Shown piece after piece: positions 7,804 to 15,118 of a DNA stretch of 33,466 nt; positions within the stretch are counted from its first letter, which is position 1, and each line of letters opens with the position of its first letter. A program made the position numbers and the translations under genes. The stretch lies in assembly GCA_965368115.1 (NCBI GenBank), contig CBDULQ010000009.1, positions 1 through 33,466 of the forward strand, in the 5' to 3' direction. Origin of the DNA: CBDULQ01 sp965368115. GTDB lineage: Bacteria; Pseudomonadota; Gammaproteobacteria; SZUA-229. The notes beneath the pieces are model-generated. The model searched no databases and was not told where the DNA came from. It saw only the letters and a list, made by a program, of their open reading frames with translations.

Positions 7804-8598
7804 TTAGCTGAATTGCCAGTCCATAAGCCTGGCCAGTAGTCGACCCTCCTGCTTAAGGCTTTTGCCGTTCTCGAGATATAAAAGCATCTGACAACCGCAC
7901 ATACGCGTTTGCCAGTTTTTCCACCTTACTTCGAGCAGGGGAATTTGCCGACACTGTGAAAGTGACTGGATCTGTGCGCAGTTTTTTGAAGGGCCGGAAC
8001 CGTCCGGATTGCCGTGCAGAGCATTCCAGGCAATGAAGGGTTGCCGTCGGTCGAGACAATATTCAACGAGATGGCGGTAATCGTGAAGTTGTGCCTCGAT
8101 ATCGGGCGGATCGATGAAAATCAAATCCACAGGTATTAACTTCTCTGCGAGCGGGTAACCGTTCTGATTGAATACCTGTATATTCGAATTGTTGCGATTA
8201 AACTGTATTAACTCTGCACATATATCCGGATTGGTATCACACAGAAATGCCGCGTATCGTTCAGGAAAACGTTCGCTTAATATTTGCGAAACTAATGTTG
8301 TTGAACCCGAATACTCGGTTTTCAAATGGCCTGAGTTGTCGGTCAGCAGATTAAAAAAATCATTCAGTCGGGATTGCGGAACCGGTGCGCTGGAAAAGCT
8401 GTCCACGAACCGGCCGATACCCTGTTGCCAGGCGCCGGTGCCATGTAAATGGTAACAGGGGTAGCCGGCGTGAACATCGAGATAACGAATTGACGATGAG
8501 ATTCGCTTTATATCATTCAGGGCGCTGAACAGGATAAAGTGTTTTAGCAGGTCACCCTGGTTGCCGGCTTTTGTACGATGATCATAAGAAATTGGCAT
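7804..8598 (-). CDS. Divergent RlmJ-like protein (23S rRNA A2030 methyltransferase family)
   Basis: This 264-residue protein resembles RlmJ (280 residues in E. coli), which N6-methylates A2030 of 23S rRNA. Shared blocks are ISYDHRTKAGNQGDLLKH (RlmJ: LSYRHSFHAGNHADVLKH), YLDVHAG for SAM binding, YSGS (YPGSP) and LIFIDPP. The adenine-methyltransferase motif IV is normally DPPY and here is DPPD, losing the aromatic residue that stacks on the target base; the C-terminal half is poorly conserved. It may have altered or no methylation activity. The start at 8598 matches the RlmJ N-terminus and has GGAG nearby; the ATG at 8616 is an alternative with no Shine-Dalgarno. Family membership is fairly sure, function is not. 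Confidence 0.68.
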   Translation of the reverse strand: MPISYDHRTKAGNQGDLLKHFILFSALNDIKRISSSIRYLDVHAGYPCYHLHGTGAWQQGIGRFVDSFSSAPVPQSRLNDFFNLLTDNSGHLKTEYSGSTTLVSQILSERFPERYAAFLCDTNPDICAELIQFNRNNSNIQVFNQNGYPLAEKLIPVDLIFIDPPDIEAQLHDYRHLVEYCLDRRQPFIAWNALHGNPDGSGPSKNCAQIQSLSQCRQIPLLEVRWKNWQTRMCGCQMLLYLENGKSLKQEGRLLARLMDWQFS

Positions 8599-8703
8599 CT
8601 CTCCAGATGTGGGCATTCAGTTTGAATCGCCCGGAATGCCTGTCCAGTTGATCTGAAAGCAGGGATAGAAAGGCTGCTGCCGGAATATCAACCTCAGAGT
8701 TCG

Positions 8704-9483
8704 TTAAGGTGTCATACCGGTGAGTTCATATTTTCTCATTACTGTTCCGCCGCTGCCCAACGAGTTGTCAATTCGTTTAACCAGTCCAACACCGGGACAG
8801 CGCCAGTGAAGTTGAACGTAGGTCGAAATGCTGCGTCGAATTTTCAGGCAGTTGCTAAAACTGCCGTAAGCTACGGTAACGTCTTCAATACCGATGAGGA
8901 CGATGTCGGCTATTTCCGGACCCTGATATTCTTCGGAGCTCATGTCCGGCGTTCTGTATTTCTCTAAATCAACACTGTACATGATGCCGATTTTCATGTT
9001 CGAACTGGCATAGACTGAACCGGGCGTGAGTCGAGTGTTACTGGTGTAGACATTGTTGGAGTCGTAACTGTCGTAGCCGGTTTGCATATAATACTGGGGT
9101 GTGGCGAGAAAATAGGATACCTGCTGCTGATTACAGGTGCCCATGCCGCTACCGGACCAGACACGGGTCATTTCTATTTCGGTGTTGCTACCATTCACAG
9201 TCCGTTGATATGAACGTGTTTCAGTGTCGCAATCCGGGTAGCCCGACTGGAAATAAGCAAAAACTTTTTCACTGGCGGTCGACATGTAATCGCGGTAGTC
9301 GTAGCTCTGATTTCCGGGCACGTCGGCAATACGATCCGCCAGTTCCTGAAAGTTTTCATTCACCTGGGATGCGCTGGCCGGTTGACCACCCTGGAACTGA
9401 TGTTGAACCGGTGCTCCATCAGCATGGAGATCGAAAGAGGTCAGACCCAGTAAAACAAAAAGATGAGTGGCGATTTTATTCAT
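8704..9483 (-). CDS. Secreted protein of unknown function
   Basis: I do not recognise a named family. The 259 residues start with a signal peptide (probable cleavage after Ala21, LHA/DG), followed by PASASQVNENFQELADRI, a short motif common near the mature N-terminus of bacterial exported proteins and tail-fibre-like proteins. The rest is Tyr/Ser/Thr-rich and probably beta-structured. Four cysteines in the mature part (YPDC, MGTC, SNCLK, WRCPG) could form two disulfides. The end (VAYGSFSNCLKIRR, then CPGVGLVKR) resembles the closing strands seen in many exported proteins or lipoproteins of unknown function. AGGGA lies nine bases before the ATG. It begins 15 bases after the lipoprotein gene, so the two probably share an mRNA. 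Confidence 0.72.
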   Translation of the reverse strand: MNKIATHLFVLLGLTSFDLHADGAPVQHQFQGGQPASASQVNENFQELADRIADVPGNQSYDYRDYMSTASEKVFAYFQSGYPDCDTETRSYQRTVNGSNTEIEMTRVWSGSGMGTCNQQQVSYFLATPQYYMQTGYDSYDSNNVYTSNTRLTPGSVYASSNMKIGIMYSVDLEKYRTPDMSSEEYQGPEIADIVLIGIEDVTVAYGSFSNCLKIRRSISTYVQLHWRCPGVGLVKRIDNSLGSGGTVMRKYELTGMTP

Positions 9484-9498
9484 GGTGTTATTCCCTGA

Positions 9499-9684
9499 TT
9501 AGTCAGCCCATTTCATATTGTCGGCGTTGCTACCGTCATCCCAGATCAGGATGTTGGCCGACTGGCTGCCGTCGTCCCAGACGTTGGTTTGATTTGAGCT
9601 ACTATCGCCTCCACCGCCGCAAGCGGAGAGAGTCAGACAGAAGAGCGCAGAAAGCAGAATTCTGGATAGAGAAAGGCGAATCAT
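9499..9684 (-). CDS. Small lipoprotein with a WDDGS tandem repeat
   Basis: This 61-residue protein has a signal sequence ending in the lipobox Leu19-Ser-Ala-Cys22, followed by GGGGDSSS, a typical lipoprotein tether. The mature part is only 40 residues and holds two copies of a WDDGS(Q/N)xAN unit (VWDDGSQSANIL and IWDDGSNADNMK). Asp at +6 would not signal inner-membrane retention, so outer-membrane localisation is likely. The start at 9684 is chosen for GGAG eight bases upstream and for the signal peptide; an in-frame ATG at 9756 is less likely. It lies directly upstream of the secreted protein at 8704-9483 on the same strand. Function is unknown. Confidence 0.7.
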   Translation of the reverse strand: MIRLSLSRILLSALFCLTLSACGGGGDSSSNQTNVWDDGSQSANILIWDDGSNADNMKWAD

Positions 9685-9786
9685 ATACCGCTCCGGATTT
9701 ATTTTTTTAGCTTCCGTATGCCAAAGCATTCTGGCAGAGCGACACTGGAACGGCAAGTCGTTTTCAGGGCTAAATTTCGAGACTGT

Positions 9787-10128
9787 TTAACAGTGTGAGC
9801 GATAGGTAATGTGGCCGTCGATTTCGAAAATCAGGCACCAGTCTCCATCGGCCGGGAACACATGCATGTCGAGGCCGTCGCCGAGGCCGGGCTGGATGTA
9901 GTCCTGAATGAAAATGGTTAAGGAATCACCCTGAACCAGATCCCGTTTATCCGTGTTACCTTTGAGTTGAATATTATGTACGACGAAATACTGTTCGTCG
10001 TCGTCGATGAGATCGAAGACTTCGCGCAGGGTGAGACTTCGGTGTTCCGGCATCTGGCTCAGGACCTGGACCAGACTTTCCAGGCTGCGCAAACGAGCGG
10101 CGAATATAGGTGTTGGGTTGTTGACCAT
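9787..10128 (-). CDS. Hypothetical protein, 113 residues
   Basis: I do not recognise this protein. It has no signal peptide or membrane segment, is acidic, and has an N-terminal helical part (RLRSLESLVQVLSQMPEHRSLTLREVFDLI) followed by a beta-rich part ending DWCLIFEIDGHITYRSHC, so a small alpha+beta cytoplasmic protein is likely. The Shine-Dalgarno is poor. It lies 168 bases downstream of ispG on the same strand, and that gap holds two small hairpins. No long plus-strand frame competes here, and codon use looks normal, which supports its being real. Confidence 0.55.
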   Translation of the reverse strand: MVNNPTPIFAARLRSLESLVQVLSQMPEHRSLTLREVFDLIDDDEQYFVVHNIQLKGNTDKRDLVQGDSLTIFIQDYIQPGLGDGLDMHVFPADGDWCLIFEIDGHITYRSHC

Positions 10129-10159
10129 TAGCGGATACTTTTTTCAGTTAGACTGACCC

Positions 10160-10220
10160 CAACCGCTGCGACCGGTTGAGGTGGCCCGTAGCGGTAAGAA
10201 CTCTGACGACAACGTGTCGT
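10160..10220. repeat. Two short hairpins between ispG and the 113-residue gene
   Basis: The first has arms CAACCG (10160-10165) and CGGTTG (10173-10178) with a seven-base loop. The second has ACGACA (10206-10211) and TGTCGT (10215-10220) with a three-base loop. Neither is followed by a clear T-run on the minus strand. They may be weak terminators after ispG or mRNA 3' structures. Confidence 0.3.
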
Positions 10221-10296
10221 TAAGCTTATGTCCAGCGTGGGCGTGGCGGCAATTATAATTATTGATGCGCGGATTATTTTTAGATATAGATGCGCG

Positions 10297-11529
10297 TTAT
10301 TGTTTGCGGTAGGTACGCTCGACGTACTGGTCCAATAATGCCTGAAATTCCTCGGCAATGTGATCACCCTTTAGAGTGACCGTTTTTATACCATCTTCAT
10401 AAACCGGTGCCACCGGTTTCTCGCCGGTGCCGGGTAAAGAAATGCCGATGTTGGCGTGCTTGCTTTCGCCGGGTCCGTTGACCACGCAACCCATCACCGC
10501 CACCGACATGTTTTCTACACCGTGATACTGTTTCGCCCATTCTGGCATTTGTTCGCGTAGATAGTTCTGGATTTTTTCCGCCAGTTCCTGGAAGTAGGTG
10601 CTGGATGTGCGACCACAGCCCGGGCAGGCGGTAACCAGTGGCACGAATGCGCGCAGCCCCATGGTCTGTAATATTTCCTGTGCGACGACGACTTCTTTGG
10701 TGCGCGCCGCACCCGGTTCCGGTGTCAGGGAAATACGAATGGTGTCGCCGATGCCGTCATGGAGCAGAATTGCCAGTGCGGCGGTGGAGGCGACGATGCC
10801 TTTCGAACCCATGCCGGCTTCGGTCAGGCCAAGATGTAATGCATAATCGCAGCGGCGCGCCATTTCGCGATAAACCGTCACCAGGTCCTGCACATCGGAC
10901 ATCTTGCAGGACAGGATAATCTTATCGCGACCCAGGCCCAGCTGTTCAGCAGTTTCTGCGCTGTTGACCGCAGACTGAATGACGGTTTCGAACATCACAT
11001 CTTTGGCGTCTTTGGGTTGTGCGGACTGTGCGTTCTCGTCCATCAATTTCGCCAGCAGGTCCTGGTCCATGCTGCCCCAGTTGACGCCGATGCGTACCGG
11101 TTTGTCGTATTCGATGGCAAAGCCGATCATGGTGGCGAACTGTTCGTCGCGTTTTTTACCCTTGCCGACGTTGCCCGGATTGATGCGATATTTATCCAGT
11201 GCCGCGGCACACTCCGGGTATTGAGTGAGCAGTTTGTGGCCGTTGAAATGAAAATCGCCGACCAACGGTACATTGATGCCCATGTGTTGCAGGCGTTGTT
11301 TGATACCGGGCACGGCCGCGGCGGCCTCGGCGGTGTTCACGGTAATACGCACCATTTCCGATCCGGCGGCGGCCAGTTCGGCAACCTGGATCGCGGTGGC
11401 GATTTCATCGGCGGTGTCGGTATTGGTCATCGACTGCACCACCACCGGCGCGCCGCCACCTACGGTGACCTGGCCGACCTTGACGGCGACGGATTTGCGA
11501 CGTGGATGAAAGGGTGGAGCGAAGCTCAT
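10297..11529 (-). CDS. ispG: 4-hydroxy-3-methylbut-2-enyl-diphosphate synthase, long form
   Basis: IspG (GcpE) reductively converts methylerythritol cyclodiphosphate to HMBPP in the MEP isoprenoid pathway using a [4Fe-4S] cluster. The N-terminal TIM barrel begins RRKSVAVKVGQVTVGGGAPV and VQSMTNTDT. The cluster ligands are Cys302 and Cys305 (CPGCGRTS) and Cys348 (GCVVNGPGE), with catalytic-site Glu355. At 410 residues it is longer than E. coli IspG (372) and has the RTSSTYFQELAE and ESKHANIGISLPGTGE stretches typical of the longer alpha-/beta-proteobacterial type. The ATG at 11529 fits the family N-terminus; an in-frame ATG at 11581-11583 would add 18 unrelated residues. It is divergent from the ATP-NAD-kinase-like gene. 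Confidence 0.95.
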   Translation of the reverse strand: MSFAPPFHPRRKSVAVKVGQVTVGGGAPVVVQSMTNTDTADEIATAIQVAELAAAGSEMVRITVNTAEAAAAVPGIKQRLQHMGINVPLVGDFHFNGHKLLTQYPECAAALDKYRINPGNVGKGKKRDEQFATMIGFAIEYDKPVRIGVNWGSMDQDLLAKLMDENAQSAQPKDAKDVMFETVIQSAVNSAETAEQLGLGRDKIILSCKMSDVQDLVTVYREMARRCDYALHLGLTEAGMGSKGIVASTAALAILLHDGIGDTIRISLTPEPGAARTKEVVVAQEILQTMGLRAFVPLVTACPGCGRTSSTYFQELAEKIQNYLREQMPEWAKQYHGVENMSVAVMGCVVNGPGESKHANIGISLPGTGEKPVAPVYEDGIKTVTLKGDHIAEEFQALLDQYVERTYRKQ

Positions 11530-11560
11530 AGGACATCGTGGAGCAGTTGAATTGGGCGCT

Positions 11561-11583
11561 AATGATACCACTATATGGTACAT
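11561..11583. promoter_or_regulatory. Dyad between divergent ispG and kinase-like genes
   Basis: TACCA (11566-11570) and TGGTA (11576-11580) flank CTATA, and the dyad extends outward as ATG/CAT with one bulged base. It sits in the 92-bp divergent region and could be an operator or part of a promoter. No regulator is identified. Confidence 0.28.
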
Positions 11584-11621
11584 TGCTTAAATCATCCGAG
11601 CGCAAATAATAAGGTGTACTT

Positions 11622-12752
11622 TTGTTCCGATTAGGTCTGATTATCAATCCCGTTGCCGGCATCGGTGGGCGCGTGGCATTGAAAGGCTCGGATGGTGATC
11701 AGATTTATACCCGGGCCCTGGAGCTCGGCGCACAGCCTCTCGCCCAGCAGCGCTGTGCCGACACCCTGCAACTGATCGAAAACTACCGCGACCAGCTCAC
11801 CATATTTACCGCCGCCCACGACATGGGCGAAGACCTGAGTCGTCGCATGGGTTTCGATACCCGCGTGGTGGCCGACAACGACGCCGGTCATACCCATGCT
11901 GAAGATACGGAAACCACGGTACGCCAGTTGCTGGAACAGGGGATCGATCTGCTGTTGTTTGCCGGCGGCGACGGTACGGCGCGTAATATCTATCATGCAC
12001 TGCAGCAACTCGAAGCAGACGCATCGCTACCGGTGATCGGTATTCCCGCCGGCTGTAAAATCCATTCTGCGGTGTATGCGGTCACCCCCCGACATGCCGG
12101 GGAATTGCTGGCGCTGATCCTGCGTGGTCGCCCGCTCAGCCTGCAGGAGGCCTCGGTGATGGATATCGACGAAGAGGCGTTTCGTCATGACCTGGTGAAA
12201 GCGCGCCGTTACGGCCAGCTTATGGTGCCTGCGGAAAATCAATATATGCAGAATATGAAGGAAGGTGGTGTTGCGCACTCGGCGCTGGTGTTGCAGGATA
12301 TAGCCGCCTACCTGGTGGAGACTATGGATGAGGATACCCTGTACCTGATCGGTTCCGGCACCACGCCGAAAGCGGTGATGGATGAACTGGGTCTCGAGTC
12401 CACTCTGCTCGGTATCGATGCGGTCAAACAGGGCCAGCTGGTGGCGCGCGATCTGAACGAACAGCAGATTCTGCAATTGATCGATCAGCAGCGTACAAAA
12501 ATGATTGTCACCGTGATCGGTGGCCAGGGCCATCTGTTCGGTCGCGGTAATCAGCAATTCAGTCCCGAGGTGATTCGCGCAGTGGGGCGCGACAATATCA
12601 TCATCATCGCGACGCCGGAAAAACTGCATGCGCTCGAAGGTCAGCCCCTGCGCGTGGATACCGGCGACGAACAACTCAATGAACAACTCTGTGGCATGGT
12701 TCCGGTGATCACCGGCTATGACCATATGAATTTATATCGAATAGGTCGTTAA
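11622..12752 (+). CDS. ATP-NAD kinase family protein (AcoX-like, COG3199)
   Basis: This 376-residue protein begins FRLGLIINPVAGIGGRVALKG and has the diagnostic GGDGTARN motif (115-122) of the NAD kinase/diacylglycerol kinase fold, plus a C-terminal VIGGQGHLFGRGNQQFSP block. Both are typical of the AcoX-like family found next to acetoin catabolism genes and elsewhere. Biochemical activity in this family is poorly defined; a nucleotide-dependent kinase is inferred. It starts with TTG at 11622, supported by AAGGTG five bases upstream and by homology from residue 2. It lies five bases before apeB, so the two are likely cotranscribed. No acetoin genes are present, although the PDH genes are in the same window. 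Confidence 0.83.
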   Translation: MFRLGLIINPVAGIGGRVALKGSDGDQIYTRALELGAQPLAQQRCADTLQLIENYRDQLTIFTAAHDMGEDLSRRMGFDTRVVADNDAGHTHAEDTETTVRQLLEQGIDLLLFAGGDGTARNIYHALQQLEADASLPVIGIPAGCKIHSAVYAVTPRHAGELLALILRGRPLSLQEASVMDIDEEAFRHDLVKARRYGQLMVPAENQYMQNMKEGGVAHSALVLQDIAAYLVETMDEDTLYLIGSGTTPKAVMDELGLESTLLGIDAVKQGQLVARDLNEQQILQLIDQQRTKMIVTVIGGQGHLFGRGNQQFSPEVIRAVGRDNIIIIATPEKLHALEGQPLRVDTGDEQLNEQLCGMVPVITGYDHMNLYRIGR

Positions 12753-12757
12753 ACCAT

Positions 12758-14059
12758 ATGCAAGACAATGAATTCAACGAAGACCTGATGTTATTTCTGG
12801 AAATGTCGCCGACCCCTTATCATGCGGTTGAGCAGATGATCGGCCGTCTCGAATGTGCCGGTTATCAACGCCTGTTCGAAGCCGACGCCTGGCAACTGGA
12901 CGCAGGGCAGGGTTATTTTGTAACCCGTAACGATTCATCCATTGTGGCCTTCAAGGTCGGCACCGAAGATGTGGTTGAAAACGGTGTTCGCATGGTCGGT
13001 GCGCACACCGACAGTCCCTGTCTTAAAGTCAAACCGCAACCGGAAATCGTCAGCCAGGGTTATCTGCAACTGGGCGTGGAAACTTACGGCGGTGTATTGC
13101 TGAATCCCTGGTTCGATCGCGACCTGTCACTGGCCGGCCGCGTCAATTATCTGGATGAAGACGGTGAAATCGTTCAACAGTTGATTAACTTCGAAACACC
13201 CATCGCCATCATTCCCAGCCTGGCCATTCATCTCGACCGCACCGCAAACGAAGAACGCAAGATCAATGCGCAAACCGATCTGCCCCCGGTACTGTTGAAG
13301 TTGCCGAAAGACGATAAGACAAAAGATGAAAAACCCGATTTCAAAAAACTGTTGCTGAAGTGGATGAAAAACGAAGACAGCAGTTGCGATGCGGTTGAAA
13401 TTCTCGATTATGAACTCAGCTTCTACGATACCCAGCCGCCTGCTTTTGTCGGCCTGAATCGTGATTTCATCGCTTCGGCACGGCTGGATAATTTGCTCAG
13501 TTGTTACACCGGCTTATCGGCGTTGACCACCGAAGGTGATACCCACACACGATTGCTGGTGTGCAACGATCACGAAGAAGTAGGCAGTATGTCGGCGCAC
13601 GGTGCGCAGGGGCCGTTTCTAAAATCGGTGCTGGAACGCATCGTCGGCACAGGCGAAGACTTCACCCGTGCCATGGATCGATCGATGATGATTTCCGCCG
13701 ATAATGCGCACGGCGTGCATCCCAATTATGCGAGCAAACACGACGCTAATCACGGTCCCCTGATCAACCAGGGTCCGGTGATCAAGGTGAACGCCAATCA
13801 GCGTTATGCCTCGAATAGTGAAACCGCCGCTATATTCAAAAAATTATGTAAACAGGCGGATGTGCCGGTACAGGCTTTCGTGGTGCGTAGCGATATGGCC
13901 TGCGGCAGTACCATCGGTCCGCTGACCGCCAGTGAAATCGGCGTTAAAACCCTGGATGTGGGTGTGCCGACCTTTGCCATGCATTCGATTCGTGAGCTGG
14001 CGGGTTACTGGGATGGGTTCTATCTGTATCGCGTATTAAAAGAGTTCTACGCACAATAA
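12758..14059 (+). CDS. apeB: M18-family metallo-aminopeptidase
   Basis: This 433-residue protein is a zinc aminopeptidase of family M18 (aspartyl aminopeptidase-like). Metal-site motifs are His83 in GAHTDSPCLKVKP, DHEEVGS with the catalytic Glu, ISADNAHGVHPN with a ligand Asp, and HSIRELAG near the C-terminus with the last His ligand. RSDMACGSTIGP is the family's substrate-site loop. M18 enzymes form large dodecameric particles in the cytoplasm that trim N-terminal acidic or neutral residues from peptides. The ATG at 12758 follows AGGT at a suitable distance and comes five bases after the previous stop. The gene probably continues an operon into the DUF938 methyltransferase (17 bases apart). 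Confidence 0.94.
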   Translation: MQDNEFNEDLMLFLEMSPTPYHAVEQMIGRLECAGYQRLFEADAWQLDAGQGYFVTRNDSSIVAFKVGTEDVVENGVRMVGAHTDSPCLKVKPQPEIVSQGYLQLGVETYGGVLLNPWFDRDLSLAGRVNYLDEDGEIVQQLINFETPIAIIPSLAIHLDRTANEERKINAQTDLPPVLLKLPKDDKTKDEKPDFKKLLLKWMKNEDSSCDAVEILDYELSFYDTQPPAFVGLNRDFIASARLDNLLSCYTGLSALTTEGDTHTRLLVCNDHEEVGSMSAHGAQGPFLKSVLERIVGTGEDFTRAMDRSMMISADNAHGVHPNYASKHDANHGPLINQGPVIKVNANQRYASNSETAAIFKKLCKQADVPVQAFVVRSDMACGSTIGPLTASEIGVKTLDVGVPTFAMHSIRELAGYWDGFYLYRVLKEFYAQ

Positions 14060-14076
14060 GTTGTTGAGTGGTAGCC

Positions 14077-14673
14077 ATGTTGAACAAGCCTTTTGCGGAA
14101 TCCTGCGAGCAGAACAAGCAGGTGATTCTGAACGTGTTGAAAGAAGTATTTGCCGAACCGGGAACGGTGTTTGAAATCGGCAGCGGCACCGGTCAGCACG
14201 CCGTTTATTTTACCGAGCATATGCCGCACCTCTACTGGCAGCCCAGTGATCTGCCCGATCAGATTCCGGGCATGTGCATGTGGATCGGCGAAGTGGAGCA
14301 CAATCGTATTCACGCGCCGCATGAACTGGACGTTACGGCGGCCGAGTGGCCGGTGGTGCTGGCGGATTATGTGTTCACCGCAAACACCACGCACATCGTG
14401 TCGTGGGAAAAAGTACAGGATATGTTTGCCGGCATCGGTCGCATGTTGCGTACCGGCGGCGTGTTCGCCCAGTACGGGCCGTTCAATTACGGCGGTCAGT
14501 TTACCAGTGAAAGTAATGCGCGTTTCGATCAATGGCTGAAGGATCGCGATCCGCAGAGCGGCATTCGGAATTTCGAGGATTTACAGCGACTGGCCGAACA
14601 GCATGGCCTCAAGCTGTATGCCGATTATGAAATGCCCGCCAACAACCGGACCCTGGTGTGGCGTAAGGTCTGA
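14077..14673 (+). CDS. DUF938 SAM-dependent methyltransferase-like protein
   Basis: This 198-residue protein has the Rossmann methyltransferase motif FEIGSGTGQHA (33-42), an acidic motif II region (WQPSDLPDQ), and the DUF938 hallmark ANTTHIVSWEKVQDMFAGI with FAQYGPFNYGGQFTSESN. Proteins with this domain are common in proteobacteria and eukaryotes (METTL26-like), and their substrate is not known. The ATG at 14077 fits the usual MLNKPFAESCEQNK start; a GTG three codons upstream is also possible. It is probably the last gene of the unit starting at 11622. It converges on a small Cys-containing gene. Confidence 0.88.
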   Translation: MLNKPFAESCEQNKQVILNVLKEVFAEPGTVFEIGSGTGQHAVYFTEHMPHLYWQPSDLPDQIPGMCMWIGEVEHNRIHAPHELDVTAAEWPVVLADYVFTANTTHIVSWEKVQDMFAGIGRMLRTGGVFAQYGPFNYGGQFTSESNARFDQWLKDRDPQSGIRNFEDLQRLAEQHGLKLYADYEMPANNRTLVWRKV

Positions 14674-14696
14674 GCGTGACTCCGTAAACCGGCGGC

Positions 14697-14894
14697 TTAG
14701 AGATGGTCGGTTTCAGCGCGATTCGGGCAGGCGGTATTGTCGCATTCCGGGATGCTGCAGCCGGGCTGGTCGAGCTGGGTCAACTGGCGCAACTGTTCCG
14801 CACTGAGGGTTTTAACCGTGCGGCCGGTATGCGCATCGAGCAGGCGCAGGCTGAGATTCGGGCAATCCAGCAGGGTGGTGATCAGGTCGTTCAT
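14697..14894 (-). CDS. Small cysteine-containing hypothetical protein, 65 residues
   Basis: I do not recognise this protein. It has four cysteines, three of them evenly spaced in the tail (Cys46-x4-Cys51-x4-Cys56, in PGCSIPECDNTACPN), plus Cys11. The N-terminal half (ITTLLDCPNLSLRLLDAHTGRTVKTLSAEQLRQL) looks like a compact alpha/beta unit. The tail could bind a metal or an Fe-S centre, but this is speculation. The Shine-Dalgarno is weak. A Fur-like box lies 29-43 bp upstream of the start, in promoter position. There is no competing plus-strand gene. Confidence 0.5.
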   Translation of the reverse strand: MNDLITTLLDCPNLSLRLLDAHTGRTVKTLSAEQLRQLTQLDQPGCSIPECDNTACPNRAETDHL

Positions 14895-14921
14895 TAGCGT
14901 GGTCCGGTATCATATTTATAA

Positions 14922-14938
14922 ATGAGAATTGTACTCAT
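14922..14938. promoter_or_regulatory. Fur-like inverted repeat upstream of the small Cys protein
   Basis: The perfect arms ATGAG (14922-14926) and CTCAT (14934-14938) flank AATTGTA. The core 14923-14937 matches 11 of the 14 informative positions of the 7-1-7 Fur consensus (tGAtAATnATTATCa). It is AT-rich and lies just upstream of the gene starting at 14894 on the minus strand. Fur control is inferred from this match alone. Confidence 0.4.
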
Positions 14939-15118
14939 CTGGAGGCGCCCGGCAAGAGGAATATTGCACCCTGTTAAACGCTTCACTGTTTTCCCGCAAA
15001 ATCGGCGCCATCCCTGAGCAGGCGGGCCCCCCAGCCGCTATTATTTTATCTGGGCCGAGTTAAAAACATGTAATATACCCAGTCTTTCGTGTATCGATCA
15101 AAGGCGTACACCTAAACC

